Shown piece by piece: positions 6,988-14,430 of a stretch of DNA of 18,115 nucleotides (position 1 is its first letter; every line of letters starts with the position of its first letter). The DNA lies in assembly GCA_958417755.1 (NCBI GenBank), contig CATZDY010000051.1, positions 1 to 18,115 of the forward strand, written 5' to 3'. This DNA is from an uncultured Peptococcaceae bacterium (lineage in GTDB: Bacteria; Bacillota; Desulfotomaculia; Desulfotomaculales; Desulfocucumaceae). A program made the position numbers and the translations under genes. The notes beneath the pieces are model-generated. The model was not told the origin of the DNA, ran no database searches, and saw only the letters and a list, made by a program, of their open reading frames with translations.

Positions 6988-7466
6988 AAGTTCATCCCCC
7001 TGTCTTGTTTTTTCTGTAAGATTCTGCTCTTATCTAGGCCTTAGCAGGGATTTTGAATATCCTTTTTTTGCACTATACATGTGTCTGGGCAAAGTATAAA
7101 GAAAAAATCATTTCGATTCAGTTCAATACTGTTCTCAAAGGCCTTGCTGCCTTATGATTTCATACCATTGGAAAGTAGGGTTTACTACATCTTTGTACCA
7201 TAAGCCAAGCAGCAAATTCCTTTCTCCCAGCATTGTCCTCCCAAGCCTATACCACTTATAGCTGGACTTTTGCCCTGGACTCTTCTGATATTATTTCATG
7301 TTTTCCCCTTGAAAATCCTGCTGAAAATAGCCTGATCCAGACTCCTAAGAAACAAAAATTCCCTGCTGCTTTACATCTAAAAAACCTGCTCCCAAGGATG
7401 GAAGGGCCATAAAATTTTACAACTTGATAACACCTTTGTGGTTTACTTAGCAAGAGGTGATTGGTT
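6988..7466. other. Gene-free stretch upstream of the two-component operon
   Basis: No well-supported gene. A 32-codon minus-strand frame (7233-7135) begins with ATG just after GGAGGACA and encodes MLGERNLLLGLWYKD followed by a short amphipathic tail. It is either a tiny gene or a remnant. Near the regulator gene, AACTTGATAAC (7421-7431) matches 9/11 of the box found downstream of the kinase gene. No clear promoter was recognised for the regulator. Confidence 0.4.
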
Positions 7467-8120
7467 ATGGCAAAAATTTTAATTGTGGAGGACGAGTTGC
7501 CCATCAATGAACTGCTGCAAAGAAACCTACAGCTTGTGGGACATCGCTGTATTTCTGTTTTTGATGGCCAGACAGCAATCCAAACCCTGGAACAACAAAG
7601 CTTTGATTTAATGCTGCTGGATATCATGTTGCCTGGTCTGGACGGCTTCGAGGTGTTGCCGGAAGCCCGCAAAACGCCCACCATTGTTTTGACTGCCAAA
7701 GGGGGGTTGGCTGATAAAATCAAGGGGTTGACCCTGGGGGCGGACGATTACATCACAAAGCCCTTTGAAATGCTGGAGCTCTTGGCCCGGGTGGAAGCCA
7801 TACTCCGTCGAACCAAGCAGCAAGAAAGCAGCTTTACCTTTGACCATATCAGAATAGACTTTCATAGCCGCCAAGTGTTTTGGCACCATGAACTGGTGGC
7901 TTGTACCCCAAAGGAATATGAATTGCTGGAAACCTTGGTACAAAACCGCAACATTGCCCTTTCCAGGGAACAACTGCTGGAAAGGGTTTGGGGGTATGAT
8001 TTTGCGGGGGACACCCGCACTGTGGATGTGCATATCCAAAAGCTGCGCAAAAAGCTGGGGTTAGAGGAACGCATCAAAACTGTGTATAAGCTGGGGTACA
8101 GGCTGGAGGTGGGCCAGTGA
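7467..8120 (+). CDS. OmpR/PhoB-family response regulator
   Basis: A 217-residue cytoplasmic transcription factor. Receiver domain: acidic pair E8-D9, phospho-acceptor D52 in LLDIMLPG, T76 and K98 (KPFE). A winged-helix DNA-binding domain occupies about 125-217, with TPKEYELLETL, the recognition-helix region TRTVDVHIQKLRKKL and the terminal wing YKLGYRLE. A TTG two codons earlier is possible, but GAGGTGA (7454-7460) lies 6 nt from ATG 7467. The stop codon overlaps the kinase start (GTGA), indicating translational coupling. Its likely target is the 11-bp triple repeat at 9499-9531 (inference). Confidence 0.93.
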   Translation: MAKILIVEDELPINELLQRNLQLVGHRCISVFDGQTAIQTLEQQSFDLMLLDIMLPGLDGFEVLPEARKTPTIVLTAKGGLADKIKGLTLGADDYITKPFEMLELLARVEAILRRTKQQESSFTFDHIRIDFHSRQVFWHHELVACTPKEYELLETLVQNRNIALSREQLLERVWGYDFAGDTRTVDVHIQKLRKKLGLEERIKTVYKLGYRLEVGQ

Positions 8121-9511
8121 AAAGGCGCACTTTTCTCACCACTCTGTTGCTGTTTTTGTTTTTTTTCAACACTGCCCTGCTGTTCATCACAGTGACAATG
8201 TTAAAAGACAGGATGCAAGTGCAAAAGGAACGCTGTTTGGCGGAATACCAGGTCATTGCTTGCTCCTTGCTGAAAGATATGCAGGCTTTGGACAATCGAG
8301 GCCTGGATGTGGATCAATCCCTGGCAGAACTGCTTCTCCCTTATACCCGTTTTTCCCTTGGCAATCAAACCACCTTGGCAATCTATCACGGCCAGGAGCA
8401 ACGCTTTCCCCTGGACCAGGACAGGATTTACCCCGGAGACTTGGCTTCCCTGGATTCGGATAAGCGGTATCTCTCCACAGGGGGAAAAAATCCTTTATAT
8501 TTATATGTGGCCAATCGCCTTCCCGCTCCCTACCAGGCCTATGTTTTGGTGGAGCGCTTTGGGATAGATGACATGCTGTCCTCCTGGCGCCAAATGAAAA
8601 ATATGTTATATGTATGCGGGGCTTTTTTTTCCATTTTACTGGCCTTATGTTTGCTTTTTTTGGTTCATCGTCTTTTCCAGCCCTTGGGGCAAATTGCCAC
8701 AGCATCCCAAAACATGGCTGCAGGAAATTATACCAGCAGGTTGCCGGTTTCTGGTCATGACGAGCTGGCCCATATGGCCCAAAGCTTCAATCACATGGCT
8801 GGTGAAATTGAGAATCAAATCGCCGCCCTCCAGGAGGCAGCAGGACAAAAACAGCGTTTTATTGATAATTTTGCCCACGAATTGCGCACTCCCTTGACTG
8901 CCATTTATGGTTACGCTGAATATTTACAAAAGGCCTTGGTCACAGAGGAAGATAAAATCGCAGCCTCAGGGTACATCATGGCTGAATGCCAGCGGCTCCA
9001 AACCATGGCCCAGCAGCTTTTGGAACTAGCTTTGCTCCGGGGCGATACCATGGAACAGGGGCCTGTTGCAGTGGCGAATCTTTTTGACGCAGTGCAACAC
9101 ACCATGTATCCCCAAGCCCAGGCCAAACAAACAGCCCTTGTGTATGACAATCAAGCCACCTCCATATGGGGGAATTTGGATTTGCTACATAGTTTGCTCA
9201 TCAATCTCCTTGACAATGCCCTAAAGGCCTGCGGGACCAAAGGAACCATTATAGTCCGGGCCTGGCAGGAGCAAAACCAGACCATTTTGTCTGTGCAGGA
9301 CAATGGCCAAGGCATGTCCTGCCAACAGCTTTCCCGGGTCAAAGAAGCTTTTTACCGGGGGGATCGGGCCCGCAGCCGGAAAGAAGGCGGCGCGGGCCTG
9401 GGGTTGGCCATTTGTGAGGAAATTGCCCGCTGCCACCACAGCACCTTACAATTTTGCTCCACCCCTGGCCAAGGCACCACGGTTAAGATTATATTTACAA
9501 GTTCATCATAA
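8117..9511 (+). CDS. Membrane sensor histidine kinase
   Basis: A 464-residue two-pass kinase partnered with the preceding regulator. Transmembrane helix 1 is about 6-28, followed by an extracytoplasmic sensor of about 130 residues, transmembrane helix 2 about 163-184, and HAMP about 185-236. The dimerisation/phospho-acceptor helix has FAHELRTP with H254. The ATPase domain has N box NLLDNA (363-368), G1 DNGQGM (395-400) and G2 GGAGLG (424-429). It starts with GTG overlapping the regulator stop by 4 bp, with no separate promoter. The sensor region matches no named input domain I can recognise; the signal is unknown. Its last codons lie inside the triple repeat that precedes the next gene. Confidence 0.93.
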   Translation: MKRRTFLTTLLLFLFFFNTALLFITVTMLKDRMQVQKERCLAEYQVIACSLLKDMQALDNRGLDVDQSLAELLLPYTRFSLGNQTTLAIYHGQEQRFPLDQDRIYPGDLASLDSDKRYLSTGGKNPLYLYVANRLPAPYQAYVLVERFGIDDMLSSWRQMKNMLYVCGAFFSILLALCLLFLVHRLFQPLGQIATASQNMAAGNYTSRLPVSGHDELAHMAQSFNHMAGEIENQIAALQEAAGQKQRFIDNFAHELRTPLTAIYGYAEYLQKALVTEEDKIAASGYIMAECQRLQTMAQQLLELALLRGDTMEQGPVAVANLFDAVQHTMYPQAQAKQTALVYDNQATSIWGNLDLLHSLLINLLDNALKACGTKGTIIVRAWQEQNQTILSVQDNGQGMSCQQLSRVKEAFYRGDRARSRKEGGAGLGLAICEEIARCHHSTLQFCSTPGQGTTVKIIFTSSS

Positions 9512-9531
9512 GTTGATGATAACTTGATGAT
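9499..9531 (+). promoter_or_regulatory. Three tandem 11-bp repeats, probable response-regulator box
   Basis: AAGTTCATCAT (9499-9509), AAGTTGATGAT (9510-9520) and AACTTGATGAT (9521-9531) abut without gaps; the last two differ by one base. One-turn spacing is the known binding mode of OmpR/PhoB-family dimers. The array ends where the -35 box of the next promoter should lie and overlaps the kinase stop codon. Confidence 0.75.
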
Positions 9532-9554
9532 CCCGCCCTGGTATTCTTAAGCCA

Positions 9555-9560
9555 TACAAT
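9555..9560 (+). promoter_or_regulatory. -10 box of the exported-protein gene
   Basis: TACAAT matches 5/6 of the -10 consensus. The expected -35 position (about 9532-9537, CCCGCC) is unlike the consensus. That fits an activator-dependent promoter served by the adjacent repeats. Confidence 0.5.
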
Positions 9561-9580
9561 TTAGCAAAGGAGTGTTTGCC

Positions 9581-10459
9581 ATGAAAGAAGCAACAAACCG
9601 CAAGAATTGGCTCATTACCGTGACCTTAGCCTTCATTGTCATTGCCCTCTGTACCCTTTTGTTTAACGGCCTGACAGAAGCTGTCGCAAAAGCTGAGCTG
9701 AAAAAAACAGAAGCAATCCCTCAAAGCAATGAAGCCACCTCCCCAGTAGGGGACAAAAACCAGGTGCCCCCGGGCTACCAAAGGGCCAACTATCAGGTAA
9801 AGGATGACCCCTTGGTTACAGAACATCCCACAAGCAAGGACTTAAGCAAAGAAGAAGCAGCTGAATTGGGCGCCCAAATGATCTGGCAGCTCTTTGGGGT
9901 GGATCTGCAAAATGCCACCATGTATATGGGATACAGTGCTGGCACAGAAACCTTTCCCCGGGCCTTTTGGTCAGGAGATATCAGATTCGGAGCCAGCCGC
10001 ACCCCCCAAGACCCTTGTTATACCTTTATGGTTGATGCAGTAACCGGAGAACGGTTCGGGGCCAGCTGGGGCCGCACTTTGCCTGTAAAGGTATCCTTGG
10101 ACTATGATCCGGATTTGGCCAAAAATCACCAGGAATATCTGGATAAGGCCCAAAAATTAGCCTCACAATATAACATTGTACATGGCGCTGTGCAAGCCAC
10201 CACCTATAACTGCCAAGGGTATAGCAATAATGATCCTGATATTACCATTGATGTCCTTGGCGTAAACGGAGAAAAAGCCCTATTGACCTTCTCTCGATAC
10301 GATAAACAATTAACCGGCGTGGGATATGATCCCATGCAAAGAATTGGCCAAGCAGCCTTGGATAAGCTCACTGACAAAATTGAAAGCAACGTAAACCTAA
10401 AAAGACAGGAAGAGACTATGAACGAGTCCCCCACATTACAAGTCCTGTTCGAATCCTGA
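9581..10459 (+). CDS. Membrane-anchored exported protein of unknown function
   Basis: A 292-residue protein I do not recognise. A basic N terminus and a hydrophobic segment (about 9-31) predict a signal anchor, leaving about 260 residues outside the cell. A charged, proline-containing spacer follows. The folded part has an EEAAELGAQMIWQLFGV helix, aromatic strands, and a YTFMVDAVTGER hairpin resembling the PepSY/YcdB-like exported modules often found beside Gram-positive two-component systems; this is a loose resemblance only. ATG 9581 follows AAAGGAG by about 8 nt; a GTG at 9572 lies inside that ribosome site and is less likely. It sits directly after the kinase behind the triple repeat, so it is probably an output or accessory sensor of that system. 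Confidence 0.75.
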   Translation: MKEATNRKNWLITVTLAFIVIALCTLLFNGLTEAVAKAELKKTEAIPQSNEATSPVGDKNQVPPGYQRANYQVKDDPLVTEHPTSKDLSKEEAAELGAQMIWQLFGVDLQNATMYMGYSAGTETFPRAFWSGDIRFGASRTPQDPCYTFMVDAVTGERFGASWGRTLPVKVSLDYDPDLAKNHQEYLDKAQKLASQYNIVHGAVQATTYNCQGYSNNDPDITIDVLGVNGEKALLTFSRYDKQLTGVGYDPMQRIGQAALDKLTDKIESNVNLKRQEETMNESPTLQVLFES

Positions 10460-10529
10460 TTTAGTTCTAAACTTATGTATTTGTAAAGAATGCTGATGAA
10501 GGAAAATTTCAAATACCTTCTCTATTTTC

Positions 10530-10563
10530 TACAAGGGGCGAACCAAAGGGTTTGCCCCTTGTA
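10530..10563. terminator. Long hairpin between convergent genes
   Basis: TACAAGGGGCGAACC pairs with GGTTTGCCCCTTGTA over 15 bp with one G-U pair and a 4-nt loop. No run of T directly follows on either strand, so any terminator role is inferred from its place between converging genes. Confidence 0.5.
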
Positions 10564-10639
10564 AGGCAAAAAACCGATCCCTATAGAGGCAATCCCCCTG
10601 AATTGATGTTCATTTACTTTTTTCTGCTAGCTTTAATGC

Positions 10640-11143
10640 TCAATTTTCTTCTCTAGGCAAACGGGCCAAAGGATAGATGATAGCCACCGCCTGGCCTCTG
10701 GTTATGCCGGAGGAAGCCTGCAGCTTGGCTACATTGTCCGGGGCAATGATTTTGCATAACAAGGCCTGTTCATATGCATTTTCCAGGGTGGTATTGTCAA
10801 TATAAAAAGCCCGCAGGAGTGCTTCCAAAAATTCCGCCCCTGTCAGCCCTTGGTCTGGATAAAACAAATTGCCCTCTGTGGCCATAATATAAGGCGCACA
10901 ATATCTTGCATAGGGATAAGCCCAATGGGTTGGCCCCACATCGTAAAACACCCTAGGGGAATCATTGGCAATGGCTCTTTTTTCATCTCCCAACAGTTGT
11001 ACCAAGAGGGCCGCACATTCCGCCCTGGTCAAGGGCTGCTCCAAGGCATACCCCGCCTCTTTGCCCTTTAAAATCCCCATGCTGTCTAATTCCTTGGCCC
11101 ATACTTCAGTTTGAGCATTATTATTGATGTCAATGGTGCTCAC
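10640..11143 (-). CDS. S-layer homology (SLH) domain protein, probable fragment
   Basis: 167 residues with about three SLH-like units: VWAKELDSMGILKG ... LTRAECAALL; FYDVGPTHWAYPYARY ... FYPDQGLTGAEFLEALLRAF; and a final ITRGQAVAIIYPLA. SLH repeats anchor exported proteins to secondary cell-wall polymers, yet no signal peptide is encoded here. The given start is a GTG with only AAGGA one base away, a poor ribosome site. The frame stays open upstream to 11227, and the extra residues (KLVYYYNAYVFSTRIKDV) still look like SLH sequence. No usable start exists there. A frame-shifted ATG AAA AAA A just upstream suggests an indel in a poly-A tract or loss of the true 5' end. It is most likely a decayed cell-surface gene. 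Confidence 0.6.
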   Translation of the reverse strand: MSTIDINNNAQTEVWAKELDSMGILKGKEAGYALEQPLTRAECAALLVQLLGDEKRAIANDSPRVFYDVGPTHWAYPYARYCAPYIMATEGNLFYPDQGLTGAEFLEALLRAFYIDNTTLENAYEQALLCKIIAPDNVAKLQASSGITRGQAVAIIYPLARLPREEN

Positions 11144-11216
11144 ATCCTTGATTCTTGTGCTGAAAACATAGGCATTATAGTAATAAACCAGCTTTTTTTC
11201 ATTTCCCCAGGAAGAT

Positions 11217-12100
11217 GTGTCTTTGTCTCAACATTTGCATCAATTGTTTAAAGAAAACAGGCTGTACATTGATCCCAGTGAAAGGGCTGCCAGCTATGAT
11301 GCCCAGGGCAACCCCATTCCCCGGATTTGTTCTTCAGCTTTGAAGTGTTTTGGGGATCTTTGGCCTCAGCCCAGGACATCTCCCTGGCCGGCTCGGTGCT
11401 CATTCAAAAGCCGGAAAATCGCGCTATACTCTATAATCCTTGGCAATTGCCCGACGGACGGGAAATCCCCGGCGTGGCTGGTTGGCAATTTTACCATCAC
11501 CGGGGATTAATGGACATCAAAGGGTCTGTTCCCGGGTATACTAGTTTTTTAAGTCGCTTTACCCATGCTGAAGAGCTGGTTTGTGTCACCCTGTTGGCCA
11601 ACAAAGAAGGGGTGGATTTCACCAATCCCGGCCGCCGTATTGCCGGCGCTTTCGGGGATTTGCTGGCCACCCATTACAATGACAATCATCTTTTTCTTTA
11701 TGAAGGACAGTTTTCTGCAGCCACCATGGTCTCCCGTCTGGAAGCTGAGCTGCAAGCCCGGGGCATCCCTCTTTTCGCCAAATTCGACCATAGAAAAAAT
11801 GCCTTGGAAGCAGGCCTTACCCTGCGTCCCACCACAGTGTTGGTCTTTGGTTCTCCCCAAGTGGGCACAGGGCTGATGCAACTAAACCAAAGTTTTGCCC
11901 TGCTTTTGCCCCTGCGCATCGCCATTTGGGAGGATGAGTCAGGCAGCACCTGGCTGGCCTTCCAGAGACTCACCCAAGTGGCGGCAGACTATGGCCTGGC
12001 AGAGCATCCGGTCATTCCTAAGATGCAAAGGCTTTTGGAAGATCTTGTGCGCAAAGCAGGCAATCTGTATGACCCCTTGGATAGTGGTCAAGAAAACTGA
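11217..12100 (+). pseudogene. Beta-lactamase-like serine hydrolase fused to DUF302, truncated and frameshifted
   Basis: Two frames together resemble the second half of a class C-like serine hydrolase plus a DUF302 domain. The first (from 11217) encodes SERAASYDAQGNPIP. The other is open from about 11327 and continues FEVFWGSLASAQDISLAG, GWQFYHHRGLMDIKG, PGYTSFLSRF and TLLANKEGVDF. Frames switch between about 11320 and 11335. DUF302 spans about 11715-12030 (MVSRLEAELQARGIPLFAKFDH ... VLVFGSPQVGTGLM). The N-terminal half of the hydrolase, including the catalytic SxxK serine-lysine motif, is absent, so it cannot be an active hydrolase. Its 5' end collides with the opposite SLH fragment. A downstream TTG start could in principle still give a DUF302 protein, without a good ribosome site. 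Confidence 0.7.
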
Positions 12101-12137
12101 TAAAAAACCTAGCCAATGACAAAAGGAGCAGATGAGC

Positions 12138-12887
12138 ATGAAATTATACAATAAAGTGGCCATTGTCACTGGGGCATCCCGGGGCATTGGGTTTGCCATT
12201 GTGGACGCCTTTTTGCGGGAAGGAGCCAAAGTGGCTTTGAATGACATTCACATTGATTGGGCCCAAAAGGCAGTAAACACCTTGCGGGCAAAATACCCCC
12301 AAGCTGACCTTATGCCTGTGGAAGCTAATATTGCGGACACCGCAGCAGTGAACGCCATGGTGAAAGCAGTGGTTACACAATGGGGAACAATAAACATTTT
12401 GGTGAACAATGCAGGCATCACTTCAGCCAAAAGAATCTTTGACACCACGGATGAAGAATTTGAGGCTGTGATTCGCATCAACCTCACCGGGGCCTTTAAG
12501 TGCACCCGGGAAGTGGCCAAAATCATGAAGGATCAAGGGGGCGGCAGTATTGTGAACACCAGCTCCATGATGGGCACCTATGGGGGCAAAATGCAAATCG
12601 CCTACTCTTCTTCCAAATTCGGCATCAACGGGCTGACCAAATCCTGCGCCAAGGAATTGGGTCCCTACGGCATCCGGGTCAATGCTGTGGCCCCAGGGGT
12701 AGTGGGCACTGACATGGCATCCCGGGAGATACCGAAGCAAATGATGGCCACCTTGAAAAGCCAGACCCCCCTGGGCCGGATGGCTTCCCCAGAGGAATTA
12801 GCTGGCGCTTATGTGTATCTGGCTTCAGACGAAGCCTCTTTCACCACAGGGACCATCCTTTCTGTGGATGGCGGCATTGTGTTATAA
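12138..12887 (+). CDS. Short-chain dehydrogenase/reductase (FabG-like)
   Basis: A 249-residue classical SDR. Nucleotide-binding TGASRGIG (11-18), NNAG (90-93), structural N115, catalytic S143, Y156 and K160 (YSSSK), the PG motif VAPGVVGTDM, and the C-terminal SVDGG. The S-to-Y spacing of 13 matches FabG. D36 at the end of the second strand (VALNDIH) favours NAD(H) over NADP(H), so a catabolic alcohol or 3-hydroxyacyl dehydrogenase is as likely as fatty-acid synthesis. ATG 12138 is chosen because GGAG (12125-12128) lies 9 nt upstream; an ATG at 12132 would be only 3 nt away. It follows the decayed hydrolase gene by 37 bp and may share its old promoter. The substrate is unknown. Confidence 0.9.
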   Translation: MKLYNKVAIVTGASRGIGFAIVDAFLREGAKVALNDIHIDWAQKAVNTLRAKYPQADLMPVEANIADTAAVNAMVKAVVTQWGTINILVNNAGITSAKRIFDTTDEEFEAVIRINLTGAFKCTREVAKIMKDQGGGSIVNTSSMMGTYGGKMQIAYSSSKFGINGLTKSCAKELGPYGIRVNAVAPGVVGTDMASREIPKQMMATLKSQTPLGRMASPEELAGAYVYLASDEASFTTGTILSVDGGIVL

Positions 12888-12905
12888 CAAACAAAGGGGC
12901 AAGGA

Positions 12906-12958
12906 AATGGCAGGATTGCCATCAAGGGCACCTTATCCCTTGATGGTAAACTGCCATT
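12906..12958. terminator. Two-tier hairpin between convergent genes
   Basis: An outer 8-bp stem (AATGGCAG 12906-12913 with CTGCCATT 12951-12958) encloses a perfect 10-bp stem (CCATCAAGGG 12919-12928 with CCCTTGATGG 12937-12946). It overlaps the stop codon of the minus-strand gene at 12933. There is no tight T run on either side, so a bidirectional terminator is plausible but unproven. Confidence 0.55.
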
Positions 12959-13370
12959 GACTGGTACCTATATAGGTCTGGTTAATACCAAGCACAGCAA
13001 TGGTGAGTTGGTAGTTTCCTTCTGTTGTGGACAAAATGGCTTGGAGGGCTTCTTCCCCAGCAGAAAGCAGACAACTTTGGGCATCGTTTTCTGAGGGCAC
13101 CTCTGTGATTGTAAGCTGCACGTCACTGGCCGGAACTTCTACCGCTGTTCCTTCCTTGATTTGAGCCTTGATATTGTTTAGGGAAAAGGCTGCCCCTCCA
13201 ATGATGTTTTCCAACATATTGTTATGCATGGTAAAGGATACTGCTGTTTTGGAAGAAGCCTCTACGGCTTCGGAAATCCCGGAAAAACTGTGTACAGTCT
13301 GGGTAATCCGAAAGTCTGTGGAGCCCTGTTTCAACAATACATTGGTCTAGGCCCCTTGGTCTACGCTCAT
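12933..13370 (-). pseudogene. Small protein of unknown function interrupted by an in-frame UAG
   Basis: Read from ATG 13370 the minus strand gives MSVDQGA, a TAG (13349-13347), then TNVLLKQGSTDFRIT and an open frame to 12933. AGGGA lies about 9 nt before that ATG. Without the stop the protein would be 145 residues, rich in beta-type sequence (FRITQTVHSFSG, YQLTIAVLGINQTYIGTS) with no signal peptide or known domain. CAG to TAG, a single transition, would explain the stop. Alternatives are a TTG start at 13337 without a good ribosome site, or readthrough/recoding of UAG. Unrecognised family. Confidence 0.5.
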
Positions 13371-13563
13371 ATTGTCTTATCCCTGTTGAGGAAACAATAG
13401 GAACAATAGCAGATTTGAATTTTGCTTTTTTGGCTGAACACTCATCACTTTAGTAAAAGTTAAATCTTTATGTTTTATTTCTTAATTGATAGGTTTTTTC
13501 TTTTACTCATTTACCATTGTTTTTATTTCTTTCGCTCTGCGTGAAAAAACTTTTAAAAGATAA

Positions 13564-13590
13564 CAAAAAGCACTCCTTTCTGAAGTGCTT
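13564..13590 (-). terminator. Rho-independent terminator of the first small-protein gene
   Basis: On the minus strand AAGCACT (13590-13584) pairs with AGTGCTT (13574-13568), followed by a run of T, about 35 bp after the stop of the gene at 13625. Confidence 0.8.
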
Positions 13591-13624
13591 ACTAACTAAT
13601 TCTAAAAAGCGTTTTTGTTCTTTT

Positions 13625-13819
13625 TTAAATAATCTCTTTTAAAATATCTAAAATCTTCTTTTTGGCCAACACAATATCTTGATCATCCTCTGCTTCCATT
13701 ATCTCTTTGTTGCGCAACAAGGCTGCCACAAACCCATCCCCAAAACCTTTTCTGTATATTTCTATTTTTTCTTTTGTAAGTTCAGTTAATTTATTTTTTT
13801 GCTTTAAAGTATTTGCCAT
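13625..13819 (-). CDS. Small helical GFGxGF protein, copy 1
   Basis: A 64-residue soluble protein of unknown function. It is lysine- and glutamate-rich with predicted helices on either side of YRKGFGDGFVAALL (about 28-41), and ends DIVLAKKKILDILKEII. The same pattern recurs in the protein at 15156-15353: Y, two polar residues, GFG(D/E)GF, small residues, an acidic stretch with D-x-D, then KIL(D/E)(I/M)LKE. ATG 13819 is chosen over an upstream start because AGAGGAAG lies about 10 nt before it and homology with copy 2 starts nearby. Each copy lies divergently upstream of an XRE regulator gene. An antirepressor or antitoxin-like role is an inference. Confidence 0.75.
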   Translation of the reverse strand: MANTLKQKNKLTELTKEKIEIYRKGFGDGFVAALLRNKEIMEAEDDQDIVLAKKKILDILKEII

Positions 13820-14430
13820 CACCAATCGCTTCCTCTCTGCAAATACATGGAAAATAAATACCCTGGATTGTATTTCATACAAACTTAGATTCACAAGGGA
13901 ATTTATCAAGTTTCATTATTGCACCAACAATACAAGCCACCTCCTCATTAAAAATACATAAATGTATATCTATCCACTGATATTATTTTTAAAAATACAA
14001 ACCCTATCAAACATTGCTATTCAGGAATTGTTTTCGCGAAACTATAGGTTCTATATATTTCTATATTTTGAAAATATTTTCCTTCCATCCATAGGATATT
14101 GTTTTATATTTCTTTATTGATAAAACAATAGGGATTTTTAGACATAGAACATTGCTCTAAATAAGATATTCTTTCGTAATAATGAATCCAAATAATTCAT
14201 TTCAATTTTTCAATATTGCTTTATCCCATGGACTTTTCCACATAGACTAAGCAATGAAGCCAATTTTGTCACAGATTATAGGCCACTGCCTTTTGGCAAC
14301 AAATATAGCATTAGGCATAAAATTTATCAATAAAAGATAAATTGTTCCTTCCCATTATCTATGGTACAATAAAGATACTATCATATCTAAAGTAATATTT
14401 TCATATTTTTAAAAACTAGGAGTTTTTAAG
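13820..14430. other. AT-rich divergent regulatory region with several dyads
   Basis: No gene is seen in these 611 bp. Perfect dyads are TTGTAT-TTC-ATACAA (13868-13882), ATACAT-AA-ATGTAT (13954-13967), TTTCGCGAAA (14032-14041), ATATTTT-G-AAAATAT (14063-14077), and ATTGTTTTAT (14098-14107) with ATAAAACAAT (14120-14129). Extra ATACAA half-sites occur at 13930 and 13995. They are candidate operators for the flanking XRE regulator. The AT richness raises the chance of accidental dyads. Confidence 0.5.
14342..14370 (+). promoter_or_regulatory. Promoter of the first XRE regulator gene
   Basis: TTGTTC (14342-14347), a 17-bp spacer and an extended -10, TGGTACAAT (box 14365-14370), lie about 60 bp upstream of the start codon. 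Confidence 0.5.

Noticed and set aside
7256..7723. 155-codon minus-strand frame upstream of and overlapping the response regulator
   Set aside because: Half of it is antisense to the receiver domain, and the rest shows no recognisable motif or start signal.
9572..9580. GTG start for the exported protein, three codons upstream of the chosen ATG
   Set aside because: This GTG overlaps the AAAGGAGTG ribosome site that is correctly spaced for ATG 9581.
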